Origin: DAOVGZ01 sp964477815
GTDB taxonomy: Bacteria; Babelota; Babeliae; Babelales; Vermiphilaceae
Reading direction: 5' to 3'
Length of the DNA: 29,978 bases
Assembly: GCA_964477815.1 (NCBI GenBank)
Contig: CAYZEO010000009.1
Span: forward strand, 1-29,978
Shown here: in pieces, positions 22,125 to 29,978 of the stretch
How the letters are laid out: each line of letters begins with the position of its first letter
Numbering within the stretch: the first letter of the stretch is position 1
Notes under the pieces: model-generated
Told to the model about the DNA's origin: nothing
Database searches by the model: none
What the model saw: only the letters and a program-made list of their open reading frames with translations
Translations under genes and position numbers: made by a program

Positions 22125-23054
22125 ATGCTTTTTATTCGTTCAATAAGCTGCACAGCTCTTTTGCTGCTTTTACTTTCAACACCTACTGCCACGCAAACAA
22201 AAAAATCAAAATCATGCTGCTCTGATTGTTTTTCAACCTGTTCTTCAGAACAGGAAACAGTCACCAAAAAAAACAACAAAAAAGAAACAAAAAAAAAGAA
22301 GAAAAAAGCTAGAAAGAAAAAAAAGAAAGCGAAGCAGCAATCTCCTAAAAAAACATTCAGCAAACTGGAGTATGAAGAACTAAAAGTAGAAAAGACAAAA
22401 CTTTTAGAAAAAGGAAACAAAGAGATTGCAATAAAATATATCGAAAAAATGGTCCCTTTGTGCACAGATCTTAATGAACTTTCGGGCCTGATGCTTGAAC
22501 TTGCCGATCTGCTGTTTGACCTGGGTTATCTTGCACGAGCAGAGCTTTTGTACACTGAGTTTGTTCATCTATATCCAGGAGACCAGAAAGCAGAATACGC
22601 AAGTTACAAAGCGGTCCTGTGCTCCTATTGGAAAACACTTGACTACTTTCGCGATCAATCAAAAACCAAAGAAACGGTTGATCTGGCAAAAAAATTTTTG
22701 AATCGTAAAGATGTTTTTACAACTTATACAAAAGAGGTTGAAGATATTCTAATCGCCTGCAACGAAAAGCTGTTTGAAAGCGAAGTAAATATCTTCAATT
22801 TTTACGTCAAAAGAGGAGATTATTTGGCAGCGCAAACAAGACTCACAAATATAGAAAAAGAGTTTTTACCACTTTTACCAGGTAAAGAACCGGATATTAT
22901 CACGCTGGCATGTGATCTTGCAGAGAAACAAAACAACAAAGAACTTCTTACTGAAAAACAAAAAATTCTTGAAGAAAAATTCCCCGAATATCTGCAGAGA
23001 AAGACGATTGTTGCAAGCTCAACAAAAAAACGCTCAAGCGTGGATAAATTCTAG
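22125..23054 (+). CDS. BamD-like outer-membrane assembly protein with lysine-rich insertion
   Basis: A 309-residue exported protein. A signal peptide (about residues 1-23) is followed by a Cys-rich patch (CCSDCFSTC, 31-39), a lysine-dominated stretch (about 48-75) and then tetratricopeptide-like helices. The helical part fits the BamD/YfiO family: ADLLFDLGYLARAELLYTEF, VHLYPGDQKAEYASYKAVLC, and later FYVKRGDYLAAQTRL, the last two typical of BamD. BamD is normally a lipoprotein; no lipobox is evident here, which is unusual. An AGGAAG site precedes the ATG. It is likely co-directional with yraN and cdsA downstream, 24 nt away. Confidence is good for the TPR fold, moderate for true BamD function. 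Confidence 0.75.
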   Translation: MLFIRSISCTALLLLLLSTPTATQTKKSKSCCSDCFSTCSSEQETVTKKNNKKETKKKKKKARKKKKKAKQQSPKKTFSKLEYEELKVEKTKLLEKGNKEIAIKYIEKMVPLCTDLNELSGLMLELADLLFDLGYLARAELLYTEFVHLYPGDQKAEYASYKAVLCSYWKTLDYFRDQSKTKETVDLAKKFLNRKDVFTTYTKEVEDILIACNEKLFESEVNIFNFYVKRGDYLAAQTRLTNIEKEFLPLLPGKEPDIITLACDLAEKQNNKELLTEKQKILEEKFPEYLQRKTIVASSTKKRSSVDKF

Positions 23055-23078
23055 GTTCTATGTTGGAAGGTTGAAGGG

Positions 23079-23444
23079 GTGAACAAGCGTAAAAAATTGG
23101 GACAAGATGGAGAAAATCTTGTCTCTAAGTATCTGAGCCAGAAGGGTTTTGCCATTGTTGCACAAAATTATCGCAAACGATATGGTGAGATCGACCTTAT
23201 AGCACAAAAAAAAGACCTGATCGTTTTTGTTGAAGTTAAAAGACGATCAAAAAGGTTTTTTGATATGTGTCAGCTCATTACTTTTTCAAAACAAAAAAAA
23301 ATAATTTTGGTTGCTAAAGAATATATTGCGCGATACGGACACGATCAGAAAGTATGTCGGTTTGATGTTGCACTCATTGAAGGAGATCGGATAACCTATC
23401 TTCCAAACGCATTTACTGAAGGAGAAAGTAATGGCTGCTGGTAA
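23079..23444 (+). CDS. yraN: YraN family (UPF0102) endonuclease-like protein
   Basis: A 121-residue protein of the UPF0102 family, which has a restriction-endonuclease-like fold. Conserved parts are GQDGENLVSKYL (Glu12), YGEIDLIA (Asp39) and VFVEVKRR (Glu52, Lys54), forming the D...ExK core. Function in vivo is poorly defined. The start is GTG, 8 nt after GGAAGG. Its end overlaps the cdsA start by 14 nt. Confidence 0.9.
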   Translation: MNKRKKLGQDGENLVSKYLSQKGFAIVAQNYRKRYGEIDLIAQKKDLIVFVEVKRRSKRFFDMCQLITFSKQKKIILVAKEYIARYGHDQKVCRFDVALIEGDRITYLPNAFTEGESNGCW

Positions 23445-24117
23445 AGCAAGAGATGATCTATATGATCTTTTCAAACGAGCTGTCACAGGATTTATTTTAG
23501 GCATTTCTTTTTATTTTGTTTTTTTTCACCTACCTCCACTATGTTTTTCGATCGCACTGGCAGGTATTTTAGGAATTATATTAATATCCGAATGGCCACG
23601 CCTTTTCCATACAAAAACAACTCCTTTCTGGGCGCTCATGCCCTTTTACCCTATTTTTTCATTTATTAGCATGATTTTGTTAAACCAGAGCATGATCCAT
23701 CGAGATTTGATTGTTATTGTTTTCATCCTTGTATTTGCTTTTGATTTTGGATCTTATGCTGCTGGATCTTTATTCGGTAAACACAAGCTTGCTCCAGAAA
23801 TAAGCCCACGCAAGTCATGGGAAGGTGCAATTGGAGGCTATTTTTTATCTTTTATTTTTCTCAATATTATTTTGTACGTTACCGGCGCTCCTATGTCGAT
23901 TTTTATGCGATTCTACCTAACTTTTGCGCTTTGCTCACTAGCACTGTGTGGTGACTTTTTTGAATCTCTGCTCAAAAGACGTGCCGGCATTAAAGACTCT
24001 GGATCGCTACTTCCCGGTCATGGTGGATTTTTAGATCGATTTGATGGATTAATGTTTGTACTACCACTGGTCTATCTATTTAGAGACTTTTTTGCACGGA
24101 TGTTTGGATTGATTTAA
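23431..24117 (+). CDS. cdsA: Phosphatidate cytidylyltransferase (CDP-diacylglycerol synthase)
   Basis: A 228-residue multi-pass membrane enzyme that makes CDP-diacylglycerol from CTP and phosphatidate, the branch point of phospholipid synthesis. The family signature is complete: Ser-Leu-Leu-Lys-Arg, then IKDSGSLLPGHGGFLDRFD near the C-terminus, and the PRKSWEGAIGG motif at about residue 130. Six or so hydrophobic segments. GGAG lies 6 nt before the ATG inside yraN. It is shorter than E. coli CdsA (285) but usual for small-genome bacteria. Its stop is 7 nt from the convergent hisS stop, leaving no room for separate terminators. Confidence 0.94.
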   Translation: MAAGKARDDLYDLFKRAVTGFILGISFYFVFFHLPPLCFSIALAGILGIILISEWPRLFHTKTTPFWALMPFYPIFSFISMILLNQSMIHRDLIVIVFILVFAFDFGSYAAGSLFGKHKLAPEISPRKSWEGAIGGYFLSFIFLNIILYVTGAPMSIFMRFYLTFALCSLALCGDFFESLLKRRAGIKDSGSLLPGHGGFLDRFDGLMFVLPLVYLFRDFFARMFGLI

Positions 24118-24124
24118 GAAAAAT

Positions 24125-25375
24125 TCAAACAAGAAGTCGACCCACTAAATCTGTTTGCAAAACAGTTTCGGACTCTCCGCTAACCATATTTTTTAAAGTG
24201 ACAGACTTTTTCTCTTGTTCACTGGGACCAATAATCAGGCAATATTTTGCTCCGAGCTTATTTGCTTTACGCATCATACTTTTGAGAGAATCACCCTCCA
24301 AAAGAATATCTGCACAAAGATTATGTGATTGCAATACGTCTGCAATCAGCAAAGCTAACGGATGCTGTTCTTGCGTTGTCGGTAAAATAAGATGTAAAGC
24401 TGGTGGTTGTTGAATCGGCAAGCTTGCTCTATTTGGCTCCAGAAGTAACAAAAGCCGTTCGATGCCTATACCCACACCAATTGACGGTTGATCTTCTTTG
24501 CCGCCCAACTGTGTTACGAGCTGATTATATCGACCACCTCCACAAATTGAAGATTGAGCTCCTAAGTTATCGCTCACAAATTCGAAAACCGTTTTACAAT
24601 AATAATCAAGCCCTCGAACAAGTTTTGTGTCAACTACAAACGAAACTGATAACATAGAAAGCTCTTTTTGCAACATCTGCCACTCTGAATAGCATCTTTC
24701 GCACAGATTATCAGTAATTCGTGGAGCATTTTCGTACAGTTTTTGGCATTCTTGATTCTTGCAATCAAAAATACGCATGATATTTGTATCTTTACGCATT
24801 TTGCAAGTATCACAAATATCGCCAACAATATTGTTCAAAAATTCCAACAGCAGTGAACGATACATTTTGCGATCATCAAAACAACCGAGATAGTTAATCA
24901 ATAGTGCACCATTAGATAGCATCAATTTTTCGTAAAAAAAGCGATCCAACATTTTAATCAATTGTGCGTCTTGCGCAACAGAATCAGAGCCTATCACTTC
25001 AATATTAAGTTGATGAAATTGACGAAACCTACCTTTTTGCGGACGCTCATGGCGAAACATGGGGCCAATGGAAAACACTTTCCATGGGGTTTGTTGTATT
25101 TTGTTTTCTATAAAAGCACGGACCGTTGAAGCAGTGGCTTCGGGACGTAAACAAATCGACTCTTTACTTTCACCCCGCTCAATCAAAAACATCTCTTTAC
25201 TCACAACATCGGTTTGCAAACCGAGTGAACGCTTAAACAATTCAGTTGGCTCTAAAATCGGCGTTTCTATCTGCGTAAAGTGATAATTCCTCAGATGCTT
25301 ACGTGCTTGCTGAACAATAAAATTGAACAACGAAAGATCCAAAAAATCTTGTGTGCCTTTGATTTTCTTGAACAT
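24125..25375 (-). CDS. hisS: Histidyl-tRNA synthetase
   Basis: A 416-residue class II aminoacyl-tRNA synthetase charging tRNA-His. Motif 1 lies near the start (IKGTQDFLDL ... ETPILEPTELF), motif 2 is GPMFRHERPQKGRFRQFHQ, the histidine-specific motif is RGLDYYCKTVFEF, and motif 3 is GVGIGIERLL. The C-terminal anticodon-binding domain (about residues 325-416) follows. A Cys-rich segment in the insertion domain (CDTCKM ... CKNQEC ... CERCYS) could bind zinc. The frame is open to 25438, but MFKKIKGTQDF at 25375, with GGGAG upstream, matches the normal start. Confidence 0.96.
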   Translation of the reverse strand: MFKKIKGTQDFLDLSLFNFIVQQARKHLRNYHFTQIETPILEPTELFKRSLGLQTDVVSKEMFLIERGESKESICLRPEATASTVRAFIENKIQQTPWKVFSIGPMFRHERPQKGRFRQFHQLNIEVIGSDSVAQDAQLIKMLDRFFYEKLMLSNGALLINYLGCFDDRKMYRSLLLEFLNNIVGDICDTCKMRKDTNIMRIFDCKNQECQKLYENAPRITDNLCERCYSEWQMLQKELSMLSVSFVVDTKLVRGLDYYCKTVFEFVSDNLGAQSSICGGGRYNQLVTQLGGKEDQPSIGVGIGIERLLLLLEPNRASLPIQQPPALHLILPTTQEQHPLALLIADVLQSHNLCADILLEGDSLKSMMRKANKLGAKYCLIIGPSEQEKKSVTLKNMVSGESETVLQTDLVGRLLV

Positions 25376-25478
25376 AGAACACGGCTCCCTATCTGAGCAA
25401 AAACTGTTTAAACAAAAGGAAAACAAAGCATAATACAATTATTTATCATTGCACATTACAAAAATTTTTTTAATTTTT

Positions 25479-25506
25479 TTGACAAATTAGTTGCTTAACA
25501 TATGCT
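25479..25506 (+). promoter_or_regulatory. Promoter of the outer-membrane barrel gene
   Basis: TTGACA (25479-25484) and TATGCT (25501-25506) with 16 nt between. The transcript would have a leader of about 58 nt and an AGGAGG ribosome site before ATG 25571, consistent with high expression. Confidence 0.65.
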
Positions 25507-25570
25507 CAAGGTGTTATCGATAGAGTAGTTTTTGGGAATCTAATATTAACCCTTTTAAAAAGGAGGGCTC

Positions 25571-27256
25571 ATGAAGAAGCGCTTGACACTTCTTTTATCG
25601 GTCGCATGTTTAGCTCCAGCCGCACAGGTGCGTGCTGAATGCTGTGAATGTGACACGGTAGGCCGCACATTTTACACAGTTCGTCCACTTTATCAATCCG
25701 CATCTGCTGAAAAAATAACCATGTTCCGCGATCGCATGGACGCACGCGAAAATGGTAAAGGCGGAGCATTCCAGATGGCACTCTTTGGCAGTAGATCAAC
25801 ATATCCGGAAGGACTCAGGGCATACTTCTCACCAACATGTAAAAACAAACTTAAGGTAAAAGAAGAAAGCCCGTACTTGAGGATAACCCAGAATATAGGC
25901 GAACAACCGGATGATACTATCGACATCATTGGACGACACTTTAGGATTTTAACAGTCAATGGTTTGGCAAAGGCTAAGGCAGCTTTCCCACCCCAAGGAA
26001 ACCCGGCCCTAACAACCGACCCACTATTTGAAAGCACTATCTGCTTTGAACCTCGTCAAACTGTATTTGGAATAGGTCTAACCTACAAACAAAACCTCAC
26101 CACATTAATGAGTGATGAAGACAAAGATTATCACTGGTGGTTTGAAATTTCTGCACCAATAACACGTGTCAAAAACAATATGGAACTTGAAGAAAAAACT
26201 TCCGAAGACGGTGGCGGGGCTGTAGACGCAATAACTGGACTCGATGAGGACTATGAGTTTTTTGCCAGCATGGAAGACGCCTTTAAACAATCCGCTTGGA
26301 ACTATGGAAAAATAGATTGCAAATGCATGACCAAATGGGGACTTGCAGATATCGAACTGAAGCTTGGCATTGACTGGATAACCAAAGATGAAACCTGCAG
26401 ATTAGAAGGTTATGTTGGATTCCTGATCCCAACGGGCAACAAACCATGCGCTGAGTACATGTTCGAACCCATCGTCGGACATAACAAGCACTTTGGTATC
26501 GTCAAAGGCAGCCATGCATGCTTTAGAATTTGGGAAGATGAGCAAGAAGCAAAAGCTGTTCATACAACACTCGACATTCACGGCATGTATCTTTTCAGCA
26601 GGCACGAAAAACGCTCTTTTGACGTAAAAGACAAGCCTTGGTCCAGATATATGGAGGTGTATGAAGACAAAACGCAAGCAACACTAGCGTCTACAATAGC
26701 TGATGACGCCGGTCTTATGCTTGCAACTCCCGGCATAAACCTCTTTACTAGCGATTTAAAAGTAAAACCGCGCCTTTCATGCAATCTGAGTACCGCATTG
26801 ATCTACTCAAATGATGACAAAGGATTCCGTGGGGAAGTTGGCTATACCTGCTTTGTACGTCAAAAAGAATGTGTTGAACTTGCCTGCTCGTGGCATAAAG
26901 AAGTGGCATTCAAATCAGAACGAGGAAAAGGCAAAACAAGCTCGCTAGGAACAATAAAAAATAGAAATGAAGCGTACTTACATTGGGATCAGCCAGATCC
27001 AGAATTAAAATATCAGGTGTCTTATCGACGATTAGATGTTTATGACGAAAGTATCATCAAGGAATCAGACCTTGATATGGATTCCGCATCCCATCCAGCA
27101 GCATTTTCGCATACCTTCCACCTATCTCTGGGCAAACGTTGGGACGACAGAGACTATCCACTATTCTTCGGCGGCGGCGGATCCTATGAATTTGGCTCAG
27201 ATAACGCAGCAATAAGCCGATGGATTCTTTGGATTAAAGGCGGCGTTTCATTCTAA
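25571..27256 (+). CDS. Large beta-barrel outer-membrane protein, Dependentiae-like
   Basis: A 561-residue protein with a signal peptide (MKKRLTLLLSVACLAPAAQVRA, cleavage near residue 22). The mature start is Cys-rich (ECCECD), followed by GRTFYTVRPLYQSASAEKITMFRDRM. The rest alternates amphipathic strands and charged loops and ends in Phe (WILWIKGGVSF), the usual outer-membrane insertion signal. It resembles, from memory, an abundant barrel family of Dependentiae. The expected role is as a porin or major surface protein; no substrate can be assigned. A strong promoter, consensus AGGAGG and a terminator of its own make it a highly expressed single-gene unit. BamD and TamB in this window belong to pathways that would assemble it. 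Confidence 0.83.
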   Translation: MKKRLTLLLSVACLAPAAQVRAECCECDTVGRTFYTVRPLYQSASAEKITMFRDRMDARENGKGGAFQMALFGSRSTYPEGLRAYFSPTCKNKLKVKEESPYLRITQNIGEQPDDTIDIIGRHFRILTVNGLAKAKAAFPPQGNPALTTDPLFESTICFEPRQTVFGIGLTYKQNLTTLMSDEDKDYHWWFEISAPITRVKNNMELEEKTSEDGGGAVDAITGLDEDYEFFASMEDAFKQSAWNYGKIDCKCMTKWGLADIELKLGIDWITKDETCRLEGYVGFLIPTGNKPCAEYMFEPIVGHNKHFGIVKGSHACFRIWEDEQEAKAVHTTLDIHGMYLFSRHEKRSFDVKDKPWSRYMEVYEDKTQATLASTIADDAGLMLATPGINLFTSDLKVKPRLSCNLSTALIYSNDDKGFRGEVGYTCFVRQKECVELACSWHKEVAFKSERGKGKTSSLGTIKNRNEAYLHWDQPDPELKYQVSYRRLDVYDESIIKESDLDMDSASHPAAFSHTFHLSLGKRWDDRDYPLFFGGGGSYEFGSDNAAISRWILWIKGGVSF

Positions 27257-27285
27257 ATCATTGAAAAGCTTCAACAAAATCACAG

Positions 27286-27323
27286 ACAAAAAGGTAGAGA
27301 CCCAAAAATCTCTACCTTTTTGT
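27286..27323 (+). terminator. Rho-independent terminator of the outer-membrane barrel gene
   Basis: A 15-bp perfect stem (27286-27300 with 27309-27323) with an 8-nt loop. The A-rich and T-rich ends (AAAAA/TTTTT) make it potentially bidirectional. Confidence 0.88.
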
Positions 27324-27456
27324 TTGATATCATATATTTGCTTTGTAGAACCTGCAATCCTAAAGCAAAAAACTATTGCATCAAAAATATACAACTTGTT
27401 ATTATAAAAAATGTAAAAGTCGCTTTTTTCCTCATATATAAAAAAGAGACCTTATT

Positions 27457-27647
27457 GATAGAAAAGAACTTATAACAGCGCTGTTTGCGATGATATCGGC
27501 AATCCTAAGTCGCCAGACAACCATGGGAATGAAAAACTTCAAACCATTTGGAATAAAATAGAACAGAAACAAGAAATAACTGAGAAAGAAGAAGAAGAAG
27601 AAGAAGAAAAGGAAAAAGAAAAAAAAGGAGAAATCAATGAATGCTAA
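27457..27647 (+). pseudogene. Decayed copy of the charged exported-protein family
   Basis: The reading DRKELITALFAMISAILSRQ (from 27457) matches the signal-peptide start of the two following genes (NAKKFITGLFVISAILSFQ), including nearly identical DNA around GGCAATCCTAAG. It has no in-frame start at the expected place and stops at TAG 27559. After a one-base shift, a Glu/Lys-rich frame (from 27561) continues to TAA 27645-27647, overlapping the next gene's ATG. This is a copy that has lost its central domain and frame. A GAA-triplet run (about 27586-27608) lies within it. Confidence 0.7.
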
Positions 27648-28386
27648 AAAATTTATAACCGGTCTATTTGTAATATCGGCAATCCTAAGCTTCCAGGCAA
27701 CTATAGGAATGGATGGCCCCTACATAAGGAGCCTTATCAAGGGGAAACTTGTAGATATAAAAATCTCGCCAACACAGCCTAAAAATACTATCAACACCTA
27801 CAATAAAGTTCTCGAAGACGCTAAAAAAAAACTGGCCATAGTCAAAACGGAACAAGTCAAAAATCAAATCATACAAGCCATCCAACAAACCGGAAAAAAC
27901 ATTCTAAAAAAACTTGGGAAAAAAATCCCAAAAGAATTTAAGGAAAAAGCTGAGAAAATAAAAGACATCAAAATTCTCATGATAAAACTCGACGACAAGC
28001 CTAAAAAGAAAAAGAAAACAGAAAAAAAAGAAAAAGAAATAATAGAAGAAGAAATAATAGAAGAAGAAATAAAAGAAAAAAAGAAAGAAAAAGAAAAAGA
28101 AAAAGAAATAATAGAAGAAGAAGAAGAAGAAATAACAAAATCAGGGCCTTTATCTCAAAAAGAATTCGAACAAGAAACGGTATCTATAAAAGAAATCAAT
28201 CTTATTAAAGAAAATAAATTACTAAAAAAATCTATTGAAAAGATGACAAAGGAAGTTGAAAATATAAATTTTCAACTCGTGACTGAAAGATCACAACATA
28301 GTCTTCTCAAGAATAAATTTAAAAAAATCAAAAAAGAGTTAGAAAAATTACAAAAATCAATACAGAAGAAAAAGAAAAAAGAATAA
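27637..28386 (+). CDS. Exported charged coiled-coil protein, family member 1
   Basis: A 249-residue protein with a signal peptide (MNAKKFITGLFVISAILSFQATIG). A conserved helical head follows (about residues 25-120) that is about 84% identical to the next gene's product. After it comes a Lys/Glu low-complexity tract (about 121-166: KKKKK, EIIEEE repeats), then a probable coiled coil (about 178-245) rich in heptads of Leu, Ile and Lys. GGAG precedes the ATG by 6 nt. The next gene starts 15 nt after the stop, so the two are co-transcribed. I recognise no family. The conserved head with a variable charged tail suggests a surface or secreted family that diversifies by its tail. Confidence 0.78.
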   Translation: MNAKKFITGLFVISAILSFQATIGMDGPYIRSLIKGKLVDIKISPTQPKNTINTYNKVLEDAKKKLAIVKTEQVKNQIIQAIQQTGKNILKKLGKKIPKEFKEKAEKIKDIKILMIKLDDKPKKKKKTEKKEKEIIEEEIIEEEIKEKKKEKEKEKEIIEEEEEEITKSGPLSQKEFEQETVSIKEINLIKENKLLKKSIEKMTKEVENINFQLVTERSQHSLLKNKFKKIKKELEKLQKSIQKKKKKE

Positions 28387-28401
28387 AAAAAGGAAAAATC
28401 G

Positions 28402-29978
28402 ATGAATGCTAAAAAATTTATGACCGGACTATTTGGTTTGGCAGCAATCCTAAGCTTCCAGACAACTATAGGAACGGATGACTCCTACCTAAGGAGCCTT
28501 ATCAAGGGGAAACTTGCAGATATAAAAATCTCGCCAACACAGCCTAAAGATACTATCAACACTTACAATAAAGTTCTCGAAGACGCTAAAAAAAAACTGG
28601 CCATAGTCAAAACGAAAGAAGTCAAAAATCAAATCATACAAGCCATCCAACAAACCGGAAAAAAAATTCTAAATCAACTTGGGAAAAAAATCCCAAAAGA
28701 TTTTAAGAAAAAAGCTGAGAAAATAAAAGACATCAAAAAGCTCATGATAAAACTCGACGACGATGATGACGATTCAGATACTGAAGACGAAGATTCAGAT
28801 GAAGACGACGATTCAGATACTGAAGATGAAGATGACGACGAAGATAAAGAAAAAGAAAACCTAAAATTGCTGCAGAAACTAGAGATGCAAAAAAACAACG
28901 ATAACGATGATGATGACGATTCAGATACTGAAGAAGAAGAAGAAGAAGAAGAAGAATATTCATCTGATGAAGACGACGATGAGAAAGAAGCAAAAAAGAT
29001 ACTTGATAAGGGGTTAGATAAATTTGAGGATTTGAAAAAAAAGTATAAAGCCAATCTAGATGTAGACGAAGAAGTTGAAGATCTTCTTTACGAACTTGTC
29101 CCACAACTGTACAAGATAATAAATAAAACTACACGAGAAAAATATAAAGAAAAAATAATTAAATGTACTACTGATGAATCAACAGATATGGATATTGATC
29201 TAGACAAGTATAAAAAAGGCAAAAAAAAGAAATTCAAAAAACCAACCCCGCCTTTCCAGAAAAAGAAAGGGAAAAAGAAAGGGAAAAAGAAAAAAGGGAA
29301 AAAGAAAAAAGGGAAAAAGAAAAAACAAACGGAAGAACAAAAGAAGGCTTACCAGGCACTTCCGACGTTACCGACTGGCGTGACATATAGTGACGTAGAG
29401 GATATATCTGAGGAAGATCGTGATTTTGAAAAAGAACAACTAAAACAACAACTAGAACAACAACTAAAACAACAACTAATGTGGGAATTATCAGAAAAAG
29501 CGTATAAAAAATTCAAACAACTTGATAAATTGAAGAATCTCAACTTTGATGCAAAATTTAAAAAAATCAAAAAAATTGTAAATGATATTGATAAATTAGA
29601 AAAAAAATATAAGACGAATGAAAAGATCAAACTAAAAGACAAGAGCTGGGATAAAATATCTTCTAAGGCCAATAAGATCATTACAAAAGCACTAATCAAA
29701 AAATATAAAAAAAAGGCCGCAGATGAACTAGGGAAAGAAACAAGCCTCAGCAAACTCAAAAACACTTACGATAAGTTAATAAAAGAATATAAAGAAAAAC
29801 TTAAGAAAATAAAAGGTCTCTCAAAGAAAATAAAAGGTCTCCTAAAAGATGATACAATTTTTATGATAAAAGAAAAAGTACAAAAAATCATTGAAAATAT
29901 CTATAAAAAAAATAAAAAAAGAATTACCACCACCAAAACTAAAACCAGTACTACTCCAACTACTACTGTTATTACCAC
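28402..29978 (+). CDS. Exported charged repeat-rich protein, family member 2 (runs off right edge)
   Basis: The frame is open from ATG 28402 to the window end, 525 codons without a stop. It has a signal peptide and head domain (residues 1-120) closely matching member 1. An acidic tract follows (about 119-196) with three SDTE motifs in Asp/Glu runs, a mixed helical region, a lysine-glycine tract (about 270-312), a Gln/Leu segment (about 346-361), further Lys-rich helices, and a Thr-rich stretch at the edge (about 508-525). Its GAA, GAT and GGGAAAAAGAAAAAA repeats are prone to slippage. No family recognised. It would be exported through the general secretory route. The C-terminus is unseen, so it may be much longer. 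Confidence 0.8.
   Translation, partial: MNAKKFMTGLFGLAAILSFQTTIGTDDSYLRSLIKGKLADIKISPTQPKDTINTYNKVLEDAKKKLAIVKTKEVKNQIIQAIQQTGKKILNQLGKKIPKDFKKKAEKIKDIKKLMIKLDDDDDDSDTEDEDSDEDDDSDTEDEDDDEDKEKENLKLLQKLEMQKNNDNDDDDDSDTEEEEEEEEEYSSDEDDDEKEAKKILDKGLDKFEDLKKKYKANLDVDEEVEDLLYELVPQLYKIINKTTREKYKEKIIKCTTDESTDMDIDLDKYKKGKKKKFKKPTPPFQKKKGKKKGKKKKGKKKKGKKKKQTEEQKKAYQALPTLPTGVTYSDVEDISEEDRDFEKEQLKQQLEQQLKQQLMWELSEKAYKKFKQLDKLKNLNFDAKFKKIKKIVNDIDKLEKKYKTNEKIKLKDKSWDKISSKANKIITKALIKKYKKKAADELGKETSLSKLKNTYDKLIKEYKEKLKKIKGLSKKIKGLLKDDTIFMIKEKVQKIIENIYKKNKKRITTTKTKTSTTPTTTVIT
29269..29325 (+). repeat. Short tandem repeat encoding the lysine-glycine tract
   Basis: One 12-bp and three 15-bp units based on GGGAAAAAGAAAAAA, in frame, encoding GKKK and GKKKK. 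Confidence 0.9.

Noticed and set aside
28674..29104. Minus-strand Ser- or Leu-rich ORFs at the right end
   Set aside because: They are antisense to the GAA/GAT repeats of the plus-strand charged protein, whose frame is open to the edge with a signal peptide and homology to its neighbour.
29349..29765. 138-codon minus-strand Ser/Phe/Leu-rich ORF
   Set aside because: It is the complement of Lys/Glu/Gln codons within the long plus-strand frame and has no ribosome site.

Overview
This low-GC window looks like a draft scaffold (N runs at 3320-3419 and 6454-6463) from a Gram-negative, probably host-associated bacterium. My best guess is Candidatus Dependentiae (TM6). The reasons are: an outer membrane (TolC, BamD, TamB and a beta-barrel porin-like protein); a secreted eukaryotic-type ubiquitin-specific protease; many small exported lysine-rich proteins of no known family; and an outer-membrane protein whose Cys-rich start and 'GRTFYTVRP' segment resemble, from memory, proteins of that phylum. 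The phylum call is inference; the sequence shows the envelope type and coding style directly.

Layout. 1-3176 (all minus): a truncated membrane protein, a secreted Gly/Ala-rich protein, a USP-type deubiquitinase, a class I methyltransferase and a small membrane protein. 3265-4146: a 420-bp direct repeat carrying a GIY-YIG nuclease gene, one copy interrupted by a scaffold gap, lying directly downstream of tRNA-Lys and tRNA-Glu with a clear promoter. 4175-7642: MgtE magnesium transporter, RluA-family pseudouridine synthase and an exported phospholipase-D-like nuclease. 8035-13971 (plus): a secreted tandem-repeat protein with its own terminator, then an efflux operon (TolC-like, MacA-like, MacB-like permease, LolD-like ATPase) ending in a secreted lysine-rich protein. 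13968-19306 (minus): an operon of a GspE/PilB ATPase, a small secreted protein, a GspH-like pseudopilin and TamB. 19512-24117 (plus): nrdG-nrdD, then bamD-like, yraN and cdsA. 24125-25375 (minus): hisS. 25479-27323: a beta-barrel outer-membrane protein with its own promoter and terminator. 27457-29978: a tandem family of exported, highly charged proteins (one decayed copy, one complete, one running off the right edge).

How the genes fit together. Much of the window concerns the cell envelope and what crosses it: barrel assembly (BamD, TamB), a four-gene efflux/export pump, a pilus or type II secretion motor with a pseudopilin, and CDP-diacylglycerol synthesis. Around these sit several exported proteins that could act outside the cell, of which the deubiquitinase is the clearest host-directed candidate. 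Oxygen-independent dNTP synthesis (NrdDG) points to growth at low oxygen. The most novel material is the tandem charged-protein family at the right end, the exported deubiquitinase, and the GIY-YIG repeat unit whose 55-bp flanks show that the scaffold gap hides a second copy.
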